Of a stretch of 64,000 nt of DNA, positions 9,194-19,113 are shown in pieces. The DNA comes from Chitinimonas arctica (GTDB lineage Bacteria > Pseudomonadota > Gammaproteobacteria > Burkholderiales > Chitinimonadaceae), in contig NZ_CP041730.1 of NCBI RefSeq assembly GCF_007431345.1, positions 5,228,480-5,292,479 on the forward strand, written 5' to 3'. The position numbers and the translations under genes were made by a program. Position 1 is the stretch's first letter, and each line of letters begins with the position of its first letter. The notes under the pieces were generated by a model. It was given only the letters and a program-made list of their open reading frames with translations, searched no databases and was not told the origin of the DNA.

Positions 9194-9778
9194 ATGTCTC
9201 ACAAGCCCCAATCCGATCCTGGTCTCGAAGCCGATTTTGACGACGAAGACGACATCGAATATGTCAGCAAAAGCCAGCTGAAGCGCGAAATGAACGCGCT
9301 GCAAGCGCTGGGTGTTGCCCTGATGGAACTGTCCAAGGCGCAACTGAAGAAGCTGAATCTGCCCGAAGAGCTGCAGACCGCCATCAAGGATGCGCAAAAG
9401 ATTACCGCCAACGGCGCCATCAAGCGACAACGTCAATATATAGGCCGCTTGATGCGAGATGTCGATCCCGCCCCCATCCAGGCCTTCCTGGCCAGCCTGC
9501 GAGGCGAGAACAGCCGCCAGACCGCCTGGTTCCATCAATTGGAGCGGACCCGCGACGAGTTGCTGGCCGACGATCAAGCCGTTGCCGCACTGATCACCGA
9601 GCATCCGCAGATCGATATCCAGCAGTTGCGGCAACTGGTGCGCAATGCCCGCACCGAACGGGCCGCGCAAAAGCCGCCCAAGCATTTCCGCGCGCTGTTC
9701 CAGTTCCTGAAGGAGCTGTATCCGGAACCCGCCTTGCTGGAGAAAGACGCGGACGAAGCCGAGGATGACGATGAATAG
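9194..9778 (+). CDS. darP: Dual-action ribosomal maturation protein DarP (YjgA, DUF615)
   Basis: DarP binds late pre-50S particles and helps peptidyl-transferase centre maturation. The protein (194 residues) has the DUF615 pattern: an acidic N-terminus (DFDDEDDIEYVSKSQLKREM), a helical body with LPEELQTAIKDAQKI and GAIKRQRQYIGRLMRD, and a C-terminal LFQFLKELYPE. A TATCAT -10-like box at 9157-9162 lies 31 bp upstream. The mog gene overlaps its end, so the two are probably co-translated. Confidence 0.92.
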   Translation: MSHKPQSDPGLEADFDDEDDIEYVSKSQLKREMNALQALGVALMELSKAQLKKLNLPEELQTAIKDAQKITANGAIKRQRQYIGRLMRDVDPAPIQAFLASLRGENSRQTAWFHQLERTRDELLADDQAVAALITEHPQIDIQQLRQLVRNARTERAAQKPPKHFRALFQFLKELYPEPALLEKDADEAEDDDE

Positions 9779-10340
9779 CACCCTGCGTATCGGCCTGGTC
9801 TCCATCAGCGACCGCGCCAGCGCGGGCGTTTATGTGGACCGTGGCCTGCCTGCCTTGCAGGATTGGCTGGCGGCCACCCTCAGTACCCCTTACGAAACGC
9901 TGGAGCGGCTGATCGCCGACGAACAGGACCTGATCGAGCATACGCTCAAGGCCCTGGTCGACGAGCACGGCTGCGGCCTGGTCCTGACCACGGGCGGAAC
10001 CGGCCCCGCGCCGCGCGACGTCACGCCGGACGCCACCCTGGCGGTGGCCGACCGGGTCATGCCCGGCTTTGGCGAACAGATGCGCCAGATCAGCCTGCGG
10101 TTCGTCCCCACCGCCATCCTGTCGCGCCAGCTTGGCGTCATCCGCAAGCAGGCGCTGATCCTCAACCTGCCGGGGCAGCCCCGGGCCATCCAGGAAACAC
10201 TGGAAGGACTCAAGGATAAGGATGGTACGGTGGTGGTGCCCGGTATCTTCGCCGCCGTGCCCTATTGCCTGGACTTGATCGGCGCCGCCCGGATCGAAAC
10301 CCGGGAAGAGCGGGTAAAGGCCTTCAGGCCTAAATCGTAA
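9771..10340 (+). CDS. mog: Molybdopterin adenylyltransferase MogA
   Basis: The enzyme adenylylates molybdopterin before molybdate insertion in cofactor synthesis. The MPT-binding motif LVLTTGGTGPAPRDVTPDAT lies near residue 70 and LPGQPRAIQETLEGL near 140, as in E. coli MogA. An in-frame ATG lies at 9765, but GAGG at 9761-9764 is placed correctly for 9771, giving 189 residues starting MNSTLRIGLVSISDRAS. The start overlaps the darP stop codon. Confidence 0.93.
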   Translation: MNSTLRIGLVSISDRASAGVYVDRGLPALQDWLAATLSTPYETLERLIADEQDLIEHTLKALVDEHGCGLVLTTGGTGPAPRDVTPDATLAVADRVMPGFGEQMRQISLRFVPTAILSRQLGVIRKQALILNLPGQPRAIQETLEGLKDKDGTVVVPGIFAAVPYCLDLIGAARIETREERVKAFRPKS

Positions 10341-10586
10341 CGATTGGACACGATATGTGCGGTGTGCCAATGCGACATGCCGCCGTCCAGTAATACCGAT
10401 GCATGATTTTCTTGAAAAACAGATTGAGTAAAAGCCCGCTTTACGCCAGGCAGATAATGGCAAAGCGTCGGTAATTATCCGAGCATGTTTGATTTCATTC
10501 TTTGGTTGCACGGCTCGGTGGCTTACCGCGGCGAGCGCCAGGCGCATGAGTATCCAGCTCAGCGCCCGGCAACCCTGCCTCACCCC
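10341..10586. other. Convergent intergenic region after mog
   Basis: No gene, clear terminator hairpin with T-run, or RNA gene is visible here. It separates mog from the leftward cysteine-synthase-like gene. Confidence 0.4.
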
Positions 10587-11703
10587 TTAACTACCCAATC
10601 GCTCCAACACCGGCAACGCGCCCCCCGCCACCGCCGCGGCGACTGCGGCGTCCGCAGCGACGGTATCGATACCGCGCTCGGCATACCACGCCTCGCGATA
10701 GTAGCTGTGGGCATAACGCTCACCGCTATCGCACAGGATGGTCACGATGGAGCCGCTTTCCCCCGCCGCCTGCATCTGCTGCGCCAAGGCCAGCACGCCA
10801 ATGAAATTCGTGCCGGTCGAGCCGCCCACGCGCCGGCCCAGCCGTTGGCTGACGTAGCGCATGGCCGCCAAGCTCAGGTCGTCCGGTACCTTCAGCATGG
10901 CTTCCACGCACGATGGGATAAAGCTGGGCTCCACCCGTGGCCGTCCTATGCCTTCGATGCGCGAGCCGCACGGCAGGGTCAGGCTGGTGTCGGGCGCACC
11001 GCTCAGTTCGGTACGGTAATAGTCGAAAAACACCGAGGTTTCCGGGTCCACGCACAGGATGCGGGTACCGTAGCGGCGGTAGCGCACGTAGCGGCCCAGG
11101 GTGGCGCTGGTTCCGCCGGTACCGGGACTGCAGACGATCCAGGCCGGCACCGGGTGCGGCTCTTCGCTCATCTGCTTGAAGATGGACTCGGCGATATTGT
11201 TGTTGGCCCGCCAATCGGTCGCCCGTTCGGCATAAGTGAACTGATCCATGAAGTGGCCGCCCAGCTCGCGCGCCAGCCGGGCCGATTCGGCGTTGATGGC
11301 GCCGGGATCGTCCACCAGATGGCAGCGGCCGCCGTAGAACTCGATCGCCGCGATCTTGTCCGGCGAAGTGCTGGCAGGCATCACGGCCACGAAAGGCAGC
11401 CCCAGCAGGCGGGCAAAATAGGCTTCCGACACGGCGGTGGACCCGCTGGAAGCCTCGATGACGGTACTCCCTCGCGCAACCAGCCATTGGTCAGGGCATA
11501 GAGAAACAGCGAACGGGCCAGCCTGTGCTTGAGACTACCGGTCGGATGGCTGGATTCGTCCTTGAAGTACACATCGATGCCGGGTAGCCAGGCAAGGTTA
11601 GTGGTATCAGATGGGTATCCGCCGAGCGGTTGAAGTCGGCTTCGATCTTGTGGATGGCATGGGCCAACCAGTCGCGTTGGGGCATGAGGGGTGTCGCTTT
11701 CAT
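10587..11703 (-). pseudogene. PLP-dependent cysteine synthase family gene broken by two single-base deletions
   Basis: Three minus-strand segments make one protein. Frame 1 begins MKATPLMPQRDWLAHAIHKI at 11703. Frame 2 holds IDVYFKDESSHPTGSLKHRLAR, with the likely PLP lysine in SLKHR. Frame 3 holds VIEASSGSTAVSEAYFARLL and the rest, including the phosphate-binding GTGGTSATLGR. Restoring one base in the short G/C run near 11580-11584 and one in the CCC run at 11469-11471 joins all three. Residues needed for cofactor binding are present, so this was a working beta-replacing enzyme (substrate unknown), now either inactivated or wrongly sequenced. Confidence 0.85.
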
Positions 11704-11790
11704 GGCATAGGATTGCAATCTTACACTTTCGAGTCGCCGCGGCACCGTTCAAGCTGGCAGAATGCCCCGCTCTAGCGAGGAGGAGCTGAC

Positions 11791-13599
11791 ATGAAAAAAA
11801 AAGCATGGCTGATCGCGGCGGGCCTGACCATGGCCATTGGTGGAGCGGTGGCCAACACCGTCTATTTCCGTCCCTGGTCCATCAATACGTTTTTCAATCG
11901 GGTATCCCTGACCGAAGGCCTGGATTCGCCGCAGATTCTGTCCGATCTGCGACTGTTCGAAAGCTGGGGTTTACGCGGACATAACGCCAAGCTGGACGAT
12001 ATCTCGGACGCCCACGAGGCCAGCAAGCTGGCCCGGGCAAGACGGGATCTGGATACCCTGCTGGGCTATCAGCGGGCGAAACTCTCGGCCGAGGAGCAAC
12101 TCTCCTACGACACCATGCGCATCGCCCTGACGCACCAGTTGGCGGGCGAAGCTTTCCGTTACCACGATTATCCGATCAACCAGCTTTGGGGCGAGCAGCT
12201 CACCCTGCCCAACTTCCTGGTCAACACCCACCAGATCAGCGACCTGACCGATGCCGAACACTATGTAGCCCGCCTGCGCGCCATCCCGGCCAAATTGGCG
12301 CAAGTGCGGGCCAAACTCGCCGAACGCGAGCAACGCGGCATCGTCGCGCCGCATTTCGCCCTGGCGAAGTCCCTGCTGGGCATGAGCGAATTCGTCGCCA
12401 AGCCGGTCGAGCAGAACCCGCTTTATCTCAGCTTCGCCGACAAGCTGAGCCAGAGCAAGGATATAACGGTCGAGCAAGGCCAACAGCAGCTGGCCCTGGC
12501 CCGCGACGCCATCGTCCAACAGGTCTACCCCGCCTACCGCCAGCTGATCGCCGATACCGAGGCGCTGGCCCGCAGCCATCACCGCGACGATGGCGTTTGG
12601 GCGCTGCCGAACGGCGAGGCCTATTACGCCTGGAAGCTCAAGGGGCACACGTCCACTTCGCTGACGCCCGAGCAGGTCCACCAACTGGGCCTGAAGGAAG
12701 TTGCCCGTATCGAAGGCGAAATGCGCACCATCCTGCTGGCCCAGGGCGAATCCGCCACGGATGTGGGCGCCGCCATGAAGAAACTGGGCGAAGACCCGCG
12801 CTTCCAGTACAGCGATAACGAGGCCGGCCGGCAAAAAATCCTGGATGACTACCAGCGCATCCTGCAAGAGACCCAGGCCGCGCTACCGAAAGCCTTCGGC
12901 CATATCCCCAGCGCCACGTTGACGGTCAAGCGCATTCCCGCCTTCGGCGAGAAAACCGCGCCCGGCGCCTACTACGAAGGCCCCGCCACGGACGGTAGCC
13001 GGCCGGGGGTATTTTTTGCCAACCTGTACGACATCAAGGGTTCGCCGCGCTGGAGCATGCGCACCCTGGCCTTCCATGAGGGCGTGCCGGGGCACCACCT
13101 GCAGACCGCCATCGCGCGCGAACAACGCGACTTGCCACTGTTCCGCCGCTTCACCTGGCATACCGCCTATGGCGAGGGCTGGGCTTTGTACGCGGAGCGG
13201 CTGGCGGACGAGATGGGCCTGGCGCCCGACCCTTATGACAAGCTGGGCCGGTTACGCGACGAATTGTTCCGTGCCACCCGCCTGGTGGTGGATACCGGCC
13301 TGCATGCCAAGCGCTGGACGCGCGAGCAGGCAGTCGAGTATATGCAGAGCCATACCGGCATGACCGAAGGCGATGTGGTCATCGAAATCGAGCGCTACCT
13401 TGTCGATCCGGGCCAGGCCTGTGCCTACAAGATCGGCATGCTCAAAATACTGGAACTGCGCGAACGGGCCAAAACCCGGCTGGGCGAGGGCTTCGATCTG
13501 CGCCGCTTCCATGACCTGGTCCTGCGCTCCGGCCCGCTGCCACTGAGCTTGCTGGAAAGCCAGGTCGATAACTGGATCGCGGCCGGCGGAAAAGCGTAA
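11791..13599 (+). CDS. DUF885 family putative secreted metallopeptidase
   Basis: The 602-residue protein starts with a signal/anchor sequence (KKKAWLIAAGLTMAIGGAVA). Its DUF885 domain (PF05960) contains the HExxxH-type zinc motif FHEGVPGHHLQ near residue 427, followed by YGEGWALYAERLADEMG and, near the C-terminus, DPGQACAYKIGMLKILELRERA. Members are annotated as putative oligopeptidases of the envelope; the substrate is unknown. A good Shine-Dalgarno (GAGGAGG) precedes the ATG. The gene is divergent from the broken cysteine-synthase gene, 87 bp away. Confidence 0.88.
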   Translation: MKKKAWLIAAGLTMAIGGAVANTVYFRPWSINTFFNRVSLTEGLDSPQILSDLRLFESWGLRGHNAKLDDISDAHEASKLARARRDLDTLLGYQRAKLSAEEQLSYDTMRIALTHQLAGEAFRYHDYPINQLWGEQLTLPNFLVNTHQISDLTDAEHYVARLRAIPAKLAQVRAKLAEREQRGIVAPHFALAKSLLGMSEFVAKPVEQNPLYLSFADKLSQSKDITVEQGQQQLALARDAIVQQVYPAYRQLIADTEALARSHHRDDGVWALPNGEAYYAWKLKGHTSTSLTPEQVHQLGLKEVARIEGEMRTILLAQGESATDVGAAMKKLGEDPRFQYSDNEAGRQKILDDYQRILQETQAALPKAFGHIPSATLTVKRIPAFGEKTAPGAYYEGPATDGSRPGVFFANLYDIKGSPRWSMRTLAFHEGVPGHHLQTAIAREQRDLPLFRRFTWHTAYGEGWALYAERLADEMGLAPDPYDKLGRLRDELFRATRLVVDTGLHAKRWTREQAVEYMQSHTGMTEGDVVIEIERYLVDPGQACAYKIGMLKILELRERAKTRLGEGFDLRRFHDLVLRSGPLPLSLLESQVDNWIAAGGKA

Positions 13600-13630
13600 G
13601 CCCCATTCCGGCGCCGTTCCCGGCACATCC

Positions 13631-13960
13631 CTATTGGCAGGCCACCCGTCGCGCCTGCCAATCCCGTGCCGGGTAACGTGCCAGCCACGCGCTGGCGAAA
13701 TCGAACGGCGCCGGATTGTCGCGCCACAGCTGGAGTATTTCCTTCCGCCATGCCGGCTGGTCGGCTTCGGCCACATCGGCCATGCAGGCCAGTTCCGGCA
13801 CCACCAGCTTGCCGTTGTCCAGCAGGTCCCGAACGATCCATGGATGGCTTTCCAGCAGATAGCGACGCATATCGAAAGCGCGCTCGCGCACGGCGTCCGC
13901 CTGGCAGGGACTCGCCAACAGGAGCAAGCCCAGCAGTTTGACCAGCAACACGATACGCAT
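13631..13960 (-). CDS. Small secreted protein of unknown function
   Basis: This 109-residue protein has a clear signal peptide (RIVLLVKLLGLLLLASPCQA, cleavage after residue 20 or so) and a small helical domain with three cysteines in total. I do not recognise the family. The ATG at 13960 is preferred to 13990 because GGGGGAAG lies directly upstream and the signal peptide starts there. It lies convergent to the DUF885 gene and just past the terminator of the PEGA lipoprotein gene. Confidence 0.7.
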   Translation of the reverse strand: MRIVLLVKLLGLLLLASPCQADAVRERAFDMRRYLLESHPWIVRDLLDNGKLVVPELACMADVAEADQPAWRKEILQLWRDNPAPFDFASAWLARYPARDWQARRVACQ

Positions 13961-13973
13961 GGGCTTCCCCCAA

Positions 13974-14007
13974 AAGACAAGGCCGCACAATTGTGCGGCC
14001 TTGTCTT
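13974..14007 (-). terminator. Rho-independent terminator, 34-bp perfect palindrome
   Basis: Two 17-bp arms (AAGACAAGGCCGCACAA and its exact complement) meet without a spacer. On the minus strand the hairpin is followed by TTTT, as expected for the end of the PEGA-lipoprotein transcript, whose stop codon is 19 bp away. Confidence 0.85.
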
Positions 14008-14025
14008 CAAATCGAACAGCTATGC

Positions 14026-14394
14026 TTACTTTTCCAGGCGGATAAAGTAGGCGTTCGGGCTGTATTCGCGCGCTGCGCCGGTAGCGGCATCGGTGGTGGA
14101 ACCTGGCAGGCCGCCGATGATGGCATTGCCCCAGAAAGTGGTGTTCAGCTTGGTGGTCAGTTCCAGCTTTTGGGTCTTGTAACCGTCCAGCGAAACCGAC
14201 ATCTGGGCCAGATCCTGGCGCTTGATTTCCGTTACCAGCGGAGTCTTGCCACGGCTTTGGCCATTGATCGTCACTTCAGCGCCAGACGGCTCGGATTGCA
14301 CGGTCAGCTTTTGCGTGGTGCCGTCAACAATGCTGGCGCAACCGGTGGACAACAGAACAAGCAGCAGGGCGGCAGCGGACGAAAACTTTTTCAT
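14026..14394 (-). CDS. PEGA-domain lipoprotein
   Basis: The 122-residue protein starts with a lipoprotein signal ending LLSTGC (Cys 19 lipidated) and carries a PEGA-like beta domain: TQKLTVQSEPSGAEVTINGQ, then RGKTPLVTEIKRQD and VSLDGYKTQKLEL. PEGA domains occur in envelope surface lipoproteins; the exact role is unknown. It stands alone with its own terminator (13974-14007). Confidence 0.8.
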   Translation of the reverse strand: MKKFSSAAALLLVLLSTGCASIVDGTTQKLTVQSEPSGAEVTINGQSRGKTPLVTEIKRQDLAQMSVSLDGYKTQKLELTTKLNTTFWGNAIIGGLPGSTTDAATGAAREYSPNAYFIRLEK

Positions 14395-14471
14395 TTGACT
14401 TACTTTCGAGGAATCTTGGTAGTTAAAGTCGCGCCAACAAGCGCGAGGACGCGGAATATATCAAAAGACTA

Positions 14472-16190
14472 ATGCAAAAAGAAACCAAAATATTCAGATA
14501 CATACTGGCTTTTTGGCTGAATTTTCCGCTGCAGGCCGCGCCGGTAAACGATCTCGGCATTTTTAAAAAAGTTCCCCAGCAGTGGGCGCAGCTACTGCAT
14601 TTTTCCGAAAATTCACCCTCCTCCCTGCCGGAATCGAAAACCGGCCCCTTCTACCTGAGCCCCGGTGCCATCCCCCAGGATGAATGGCAAGCCTTTGGCG
14701 AAGCATTGGCAAGATCCCCCCAGGCGACGCGCTGCCGCTTCCCCGCCCGCTGGTGGCAATACGCGTTGCAAACGGGCGGACAACCCAGCCTGGCAGCATT
14801 GGCCGATTGCGCCGATCTGCAAGCCTGGCTGCGCCCGTTGCCGAATCGGCATATCGCGCTGGTGTTCGCCGGTGCCTATATGGGCAATCCGTCCTCGCTG
14901 TTCGGCCATACCTTCCTGGTGGTATCGAATCGCCGACCGTTTGGGGCTGCTGCCACCGTCATCGACTTCGCCGGCGAGGTGGACGCCGATGTCGGTGCGC
15001 TGAGCTATATCTCGCGCGGTATCGGTGGCGGCTTTCGCGGCCATTACACCTTGCAGCCGTTTTCGGCCAAATGGTTCGACTACGCCGTGCGCGAAGGGAG
15101 GCCGCTGGAGATCTATCCGCTGGCATGGCGTTCAAGCGAAATCGATCTGCTCTGGCTGCACCTTTGGGAGCTGCGCCAAGCCGACTTCGACTACGCCTTC
15201 TTCCGGCAGAATTGCTCTTACCGCATATTGGCCCTGTTGGCCGCCATACGCCCCGAGCTGGAATTCCGGCCCGACTTCCCGCGTGTGACGCTGCCGGGCG
15301 ATACGGTGCACTGGCTGGCGAATCGAAACCAGCTGAGCGAACCGGAGGCGGTGCCCGCACTCAGCCAATTGGCGGAACGCCGCGCGCCTTCGGACCATAT
15401 CGATCTCAGACTGGCCAGGCACTACAACTTTCGACCGGGCCGCGTTCGGCCGGGCCGCGATCGGCAGGATAAGGAAGCCGACTGGCGTGAACTGGCCCAA
15501 ACTGTAATTGCCCAGCCGGCTACGACCGGACCACACCACAATGTCCTTGCCGCTCACGGCCCCTCGCGCTGGGTAATCGGCATGACGGGCGGACAAACAC
15601 GCACGACGGGCCTCGCCGTGGGCTGGCGGGCCGGCTATCACGATGGCCTGGATCCGCCCGAGGGTTTTCTGGCCGGCACGGCAATCGAGCTGCTGGGTGT
15701 GAAATTGAGCGTTCAGGACAAACGTGTAGCGCTCGATGCCCTCACCTTGCTGCATCTACAATCGTCGCCCAGCAACAGCCTTGCGGAAGACCGCAGCGCC
15801 TGGGAGCTGGGGTGGTCGCGCGAGCGCCGCCTGCAAGCGGATCGCAGCCGCCGCTTACAAAGCGCCCTCCGCCTGGGTTATGGCCTGAGCCGGCAAACAA
15901 GCAGCTGGGGTTGGCGCGCCGCAGTCGCGCTCGAAGCGCGGGATCGCCCTTACCTCTCCTTGCGTGGCGTGGCCGGGCTGGACCTCGAAATGGCATGGCA
16001 CCATGCTGCGTTCAATTCGCTGCTGCGGCTGCGGCATGACCTGCTCGGTGACCGGCAAAGCCGACTGGAGTGGGGGAATAGCTGGGCGATGAACCGCGAC
16101 AACGCCTTGCGCCTTGAACTCTACGGCGAAAGCAACGGCGCGGCCTACACGCCCTACTGGCGCGCGGGATGGGCACACTACTATCGATGA
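14472..16190 (+). CDS. DUF4105 (Lnb N-terminal-like) envelope protein
   Basis: The 572-residue protein has a weak signal peptide (residues 1-23) and a DUF4105/Lnb_N domain (PF13387). Typical residues are His in NPSSLFGHTFLVV near 150 and Cys in DYAFFRQNCSYRILALL near 255, resembling a papain/NlpC-like Cys-His pair. The family includes the Lnb lipoprotein N-acyltransferase. The C-terminal half is rich in alternating beta strands and ends in Tyr-Tyr-Arg, suggesting a beta-barrel-like outer-membrane part. Relation to true Lnb activity is not shown. Confidence 0.82.
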   Translation: MQKETKIFRYILAFWLNFPLQAAPVNDLGIFKKVPQQWAQLLHFSENSPSSLPESKTGPFYLSPGAIPQDEWQAFGEALARSPQATRCRFPARWWQYALQTGGQPSLAALADCADLQAWLRPLPNRHIALVFAGAYMGNPSSLFGHTFLVVSNRRPFGAAATVIDFAGEVDADVGALSYISRGIGGGFRGHYTLQPFSAKWFDYAVREGRPLEIYPLAWRSSEIDLLWLHLWELRQADFDYAFFRQNCSYRILALLAAIRPELEFRPDFPRVTLPGDTVHWLANRNQLSEPEAVPALSQLAERRAPSDHIDLRLARHYNFRPGRVRPGRDRQDKEADWRELAQTVIAQPATTGPHHNVLAAHGPSRWVIGMTGGQTRTTGLAVGWRAGYHDGLDPPEGFLAGTAIELLGVKLSVQDKRVALDALTLLHLQSSPSNSLAEDRSAWELGWSRERRLQADRSRRLQSALRLGYGLSRQTSSWGWRAAVALEARDRPYLSLRGVAGLDLEMAWHHAAFNSLLRLRHDLLGDRQSRLEWGNSWAMNRDNALRLELYGESNGAAYTPYWRAGWAHYYR

Positions 16191-16212
16191 CGACTCCACC
16201 GAACCGGACCCC

Positions 16213-17694
16213 ATGAACGACTATCTCGACCACGATGCCACTTCCCTGTCCCAATTGGTCCGCCAGGGACAGATCCACCCTAGCGAGCTGTTGAATGCCG
16301 CGATTGCCCGCTGCGGCGCCGTCAATCCCGCCCTGAACGCCGTGATCGTGCCGCTTTTCGAGCAAGCCGCCACCGCCGCCGCCGGACCGCTGCCGGACGG
16401 CCCCTTCAGCGGCGTGCCCTTTCTGCTGAAGGATCTGCTGGCGGCCCTGGCCGGCGTGCCTTTGTCCAACGGCTGCAAAGCCATGCGGCACTTTGTTCCC
16501 GATGTCGATTCGGAATTGGTTCGGCGCTTCAAGGCTGCGGGGCTGGTGATATTCGGCAAGACCAATACCCCGGAACTGGGCCTGCTCGGCTACACCGAAC
16601 CCATCCTCTGGGGGCCGACCCGCAACCCCTGGTCAGCGGCCCACTCGCCAGGCGGTTCATCGGGCGGCGCGGCAGCGGCCGTGGCCGCCGGCATCGTGCC
16701 GATGGCCCATGGCGGCGACGGTGGCGGCTCCATCCGGATTCCCGCCTCGAATTGCGGCCTGTTCGGACTCAAGCCTTCCCGCGGACGGGTGCCGCTCGGC
16801 CCCTTGATAGGGGAAGCCTGGCAGGGGGCGGTGCAAGAGGGTGTGCTGTCGCGGTCGGTGCGCGATTCCGCCGCCATGCTCGATTGGATCGCCGGGCCGG
16901 ATAGCGGTTCGCCCTATGAAATCGCCCCGCCGGCGGCCGGTTTTCTGGCGGCATGCACCCGCCCGCCCGGCGCGCTGCGCATAGGCTTCGTGCGCACCGC
17001 GCCGGCCGGCCCCCTGCATGCCGATTGTGTTGCCGCCCTGGACGATACCGTCACCCTATTGCAGCGTTTGGGCCACCATGTCGATGAAGTCGCTCTCCCC
17101 TATGACTTCGAATTGCTGCTGGAAAGCTACCTGACCATGTATTACGGCGAAATCGCCGCCGATCTGCGCTGGATAGGGCAGTTGTTGGGCCGGCAACTGC
17201 GCCGGGACGATGTCGAACTGGAAACCTGGGTGATGTCCCGCCTGGGCAACGCACTATCGGCCGCCGACTTCAGCAGCGCCAAGCGCGGCTGGAACCAGCT
17301 GGGCCGTGAAATGGGCCGCTTCCATCAGCAATACGACCTGCTGCTGACGCCGACCCTGGCGACACCACCGGTGCGCATCGGTGAATTACGCACCCCGGGC
17401 ACGATCCGCTCTGCCCTGCGCACGGTCGATACCTTCGGCGGCATACGCCTGCTGCGCGGCGCGATCCATGCCGAAGCGCGGCGCAATTTCAGCCGCATGC
17501 CCTTTACCCAGATCGCCAACCTGACAGGCCAACCCGCCATGTCGGTCCCCTTGCATTGGAACGCCGCCGGCCTGCCGATCGGCAGCCAGTTCATCGCTGC
17601 CATCAACCGCGAGGAGTGTCTCTTCAGCTTGGCCGCCCAGCTCGAGAGCGCCCGCCCCTGGGCAATGCGAAGACCGGCGCCGCCTCAGGCCTGA
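16213..17694 (+). CDS. Amidase signature family protein
   Basis: The product hydrolyses an amide bond by the Ser-cisSer-Lys triad. Lys is in FSGVPFLLKDLL (near residue 79), the Ser cluster in HSPGGSSGGAAAAVAAG (near 155) and the nucleophile in GGDGGGSIRIPASNCG (near 178). Length (493 residues) fits AS-family amidases. The ATG at 16213 starts the homologous region; an in-frame start at 16114 lies inside the preceding gene. It follows the DUF4105 gene by 22 bp, perhaps in one transcript. The substrate cannot be told. Confidence 0.9.
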   Translation: MNDYLDHDATSLSQLVRQGQIHPSELLNAAIARCGAVNPALNAVIVPLFEQAATAAAGPLPDGPFSGVPFLLKDLLAALAGVPLSNGCKAMRHFVPDVDSELVRRFKAAGLVIFGKTNTPELGLLGYTEPILWGPTRNPWSAAHSPGGSSGGAAAAVAAGIVPMAHGGDGGGSIRIPASNCGLFGLKPSRGRVPLGPLIGEAWQGAVQEGVLSRSVRDSAAMLDWIAGPDSGSPYEIAPPAAGFLAACTRPPGALRIGFVRTAPAGPLHADCVAALDDTVTLLQRLGHHVDEVALPYDFELLLESYLTMYYGEIAADLRWIGQLLGRQLRRDDVELETWVMSRLGNALSAADFSSAKRGWNQLGREMGRFHQQYDLLLTPTLATPPVRIGELRTPGTIRSALRTVDTFGGIRLLRGAIHAEARRNFSRMPFTQIANLTGQPAMSVPLHWNAAGLPIGSQFIAAINREECLFSLAAQLESARPWAMRRPAPPQA

Positions 17695-17707
17695 AACGGG
17701 CCGCAGG

Positions 17708-18853
17708 CTAGGCGCCTATCGGAAAGACGCTGCGCGCCCATCGTTCGCTTCTATCCGCCACCAGGCGGGCCGCATCGCGCATCGCTTCATCCTGGCTGGT
17801 CACGCCGTCGCACAAGGCCAGACAAGCGTGGAAGTGCGGCTTCAGCACGGACAGGCTGGCGTCGTCGAGGCTCCCCGACAGCAAGACCGTCGGCACGCCG
17901 AAATGCGCGGCACGGGCCGCGACCAGGCAGGGTACCTTGCCCAGCAGGGTCTGCGCATCGGAGCGCCCTTCTCCGGTCAACGCCCAGCCGGCCTGCGCGA
18001 GGTCCCGATCCAAACCCTGTAATTCGGCGATCCGCGCCGCCCCCGGTACCAACTTCGCACCCAGGATGCGCATGGCCCAGCCCAGCCCGCCGGCGGCGCC
18101 GCTGCCGGGCTCGGCCGCGTAGGCCGCGCCCCGGGCCGCATCGCCCAAGTCGCCCAGCCGGGCAAGATAGCCGTCGAATCGTGCAACTTCGGCCACCGCC
18201 ACGCCCTTCTGCGGACCGAATACCGCCGTAGCGCCCTGCGGACCGCTCAGCGGGCTGGCGACATCGGCCAATCCAAGCAGACTCAGGTTCTGCAAGCGCG
18301 GGTCCAGTCCGCTCAAATCAATGCTCGCCAGGTCGGCCAGTCCAGCTGGACCGGCCCCGATCGCCTGCCCTTGCGCATTGCACAAGCGCGCACCCAGGGC
18401 TTGCAACATACCGGCGCCTCCGTCATTGCTGCCGGTACCGCCCAAGCCGATCAGCACCCGCCGAAAGCCTGCCGTCAGCACATGGCCCAACAGCTGACCC
18501 AGCCCCGTCGAATCGCGGCGCGCGGCCTCGCTATCGCCGGCCCGCCCCAAGCCGATGACTTCGGCCGATTCCAGCACCGCCGTGCCATCCGCCAGGCTCA
18601 ACCAGCGCGCCTCGACCGGCTTGCCCGCCAGATCCACCACCGTGCCATGCCGCCACTGCGCCGAAACGGCCGCTGCAATGGCTTCCAAAGTGCCTTCGCC
18701 GCCATCCGCCATGGGATGCATGCGCAGATCGGCTTGCGGACGGACTCGGCGGATACCGTCCGCCATGGCGTTCGCTACCGCTGTGGCGGACAGCGTGCCT
18801 TTGAAGGAATCCGGTGCCAGAACGATGGCGGAAGCGAGGGAGGCAGTCGGCAT
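17708..18853 (-). CDS. Glycerate kinase (GarK/GlxK family)
   Basis: The enzyme phosphorylates D-glycerate to 2- or 3-phosphoglycerate. The 381-residue protein has the family N-terminus IVLAPDSFKGTLSA, then MHPMADGGEGTLEAI near residue 50, LIGLGGTGSNDGGAGMLQALG near 125 and the C-terminal GEGRSDAQTLLGKVP. The ATG at 18853 is chosen over 18913 because homology begins there, although no clear Shine-Dalgarno is seen. It is convergent with the amidase gene (13 bp gap). Confidence 0.92.
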   Translation of the reverse strand: MPTASLASAIVLAPDSFKGTLSATAVANAMADGIRRVRPQADLRMHPMADGGEGTLEAIAAAVSAQWRHGTVVDLAGKPVEARWLSLADGTAVLESAEVIGLGRAGDSEAARRDSTGLGQLLGHVLTAGFRRVLIGLGGTGSNDGGAGMLQALGARLCNAQGQAIGAGPAGLADLASIDLSGLDPRLQNLSLLGLADVASPLSGPQGATAVFGPQKGVAVAEVARFDGYLARLGDLGDAARGAAYAAEPGSGAAGGLGWAMRILGAKLVPGAARIAELQGLDRDLAQAGWALTGEGRSDAQTLLGKVPCLVAARAAHFGVPTVLLSGSLDDASLSVLKPHFHACLALCDGVTSQDEAMRDAARLVADRSERWARSVFPIGA

Positions 18854-19113
18854 GGGTCCGGATCTATCGGGATCGGGTAGCAGGGAATGTCCGCGCCGCG
18901 TGGCGGCAAGCACCCTTCGTCGGCAAAGAGAAAGCAGTAATACAACAGCTTATATATTTTTTCGAAAGCAAAAAAAATCTACTGGTCATAGATTCGCGGC
19001 CTTTAGTGCAAAAGCACCACCGCCGCAAGCCATCGGAGTATGCACCGCGTCCACGGACGCGGCCGGGCGGATACCCAACCCAGCGAGCGTCCAGACCGTG
19101 CTGCCCACCATGC
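18854..19113. other. Intergenic region upstream of glycerate kinase
   Basis: No gene supported. It contains an A/T-rich stretch near 18945-18985 that could hold the glycerate kinase promoter on the minus strand; no convincing -35/-10 pair was identified. Confidence 0.35.

Noticed and set aside
10485..11501. 338-codon plus-strand ORF opposite the cysteine-synthase-like gene
   Set aside because: Shadow; long only because the true minus-strand gene is GC-rich. It shows no family motifs.
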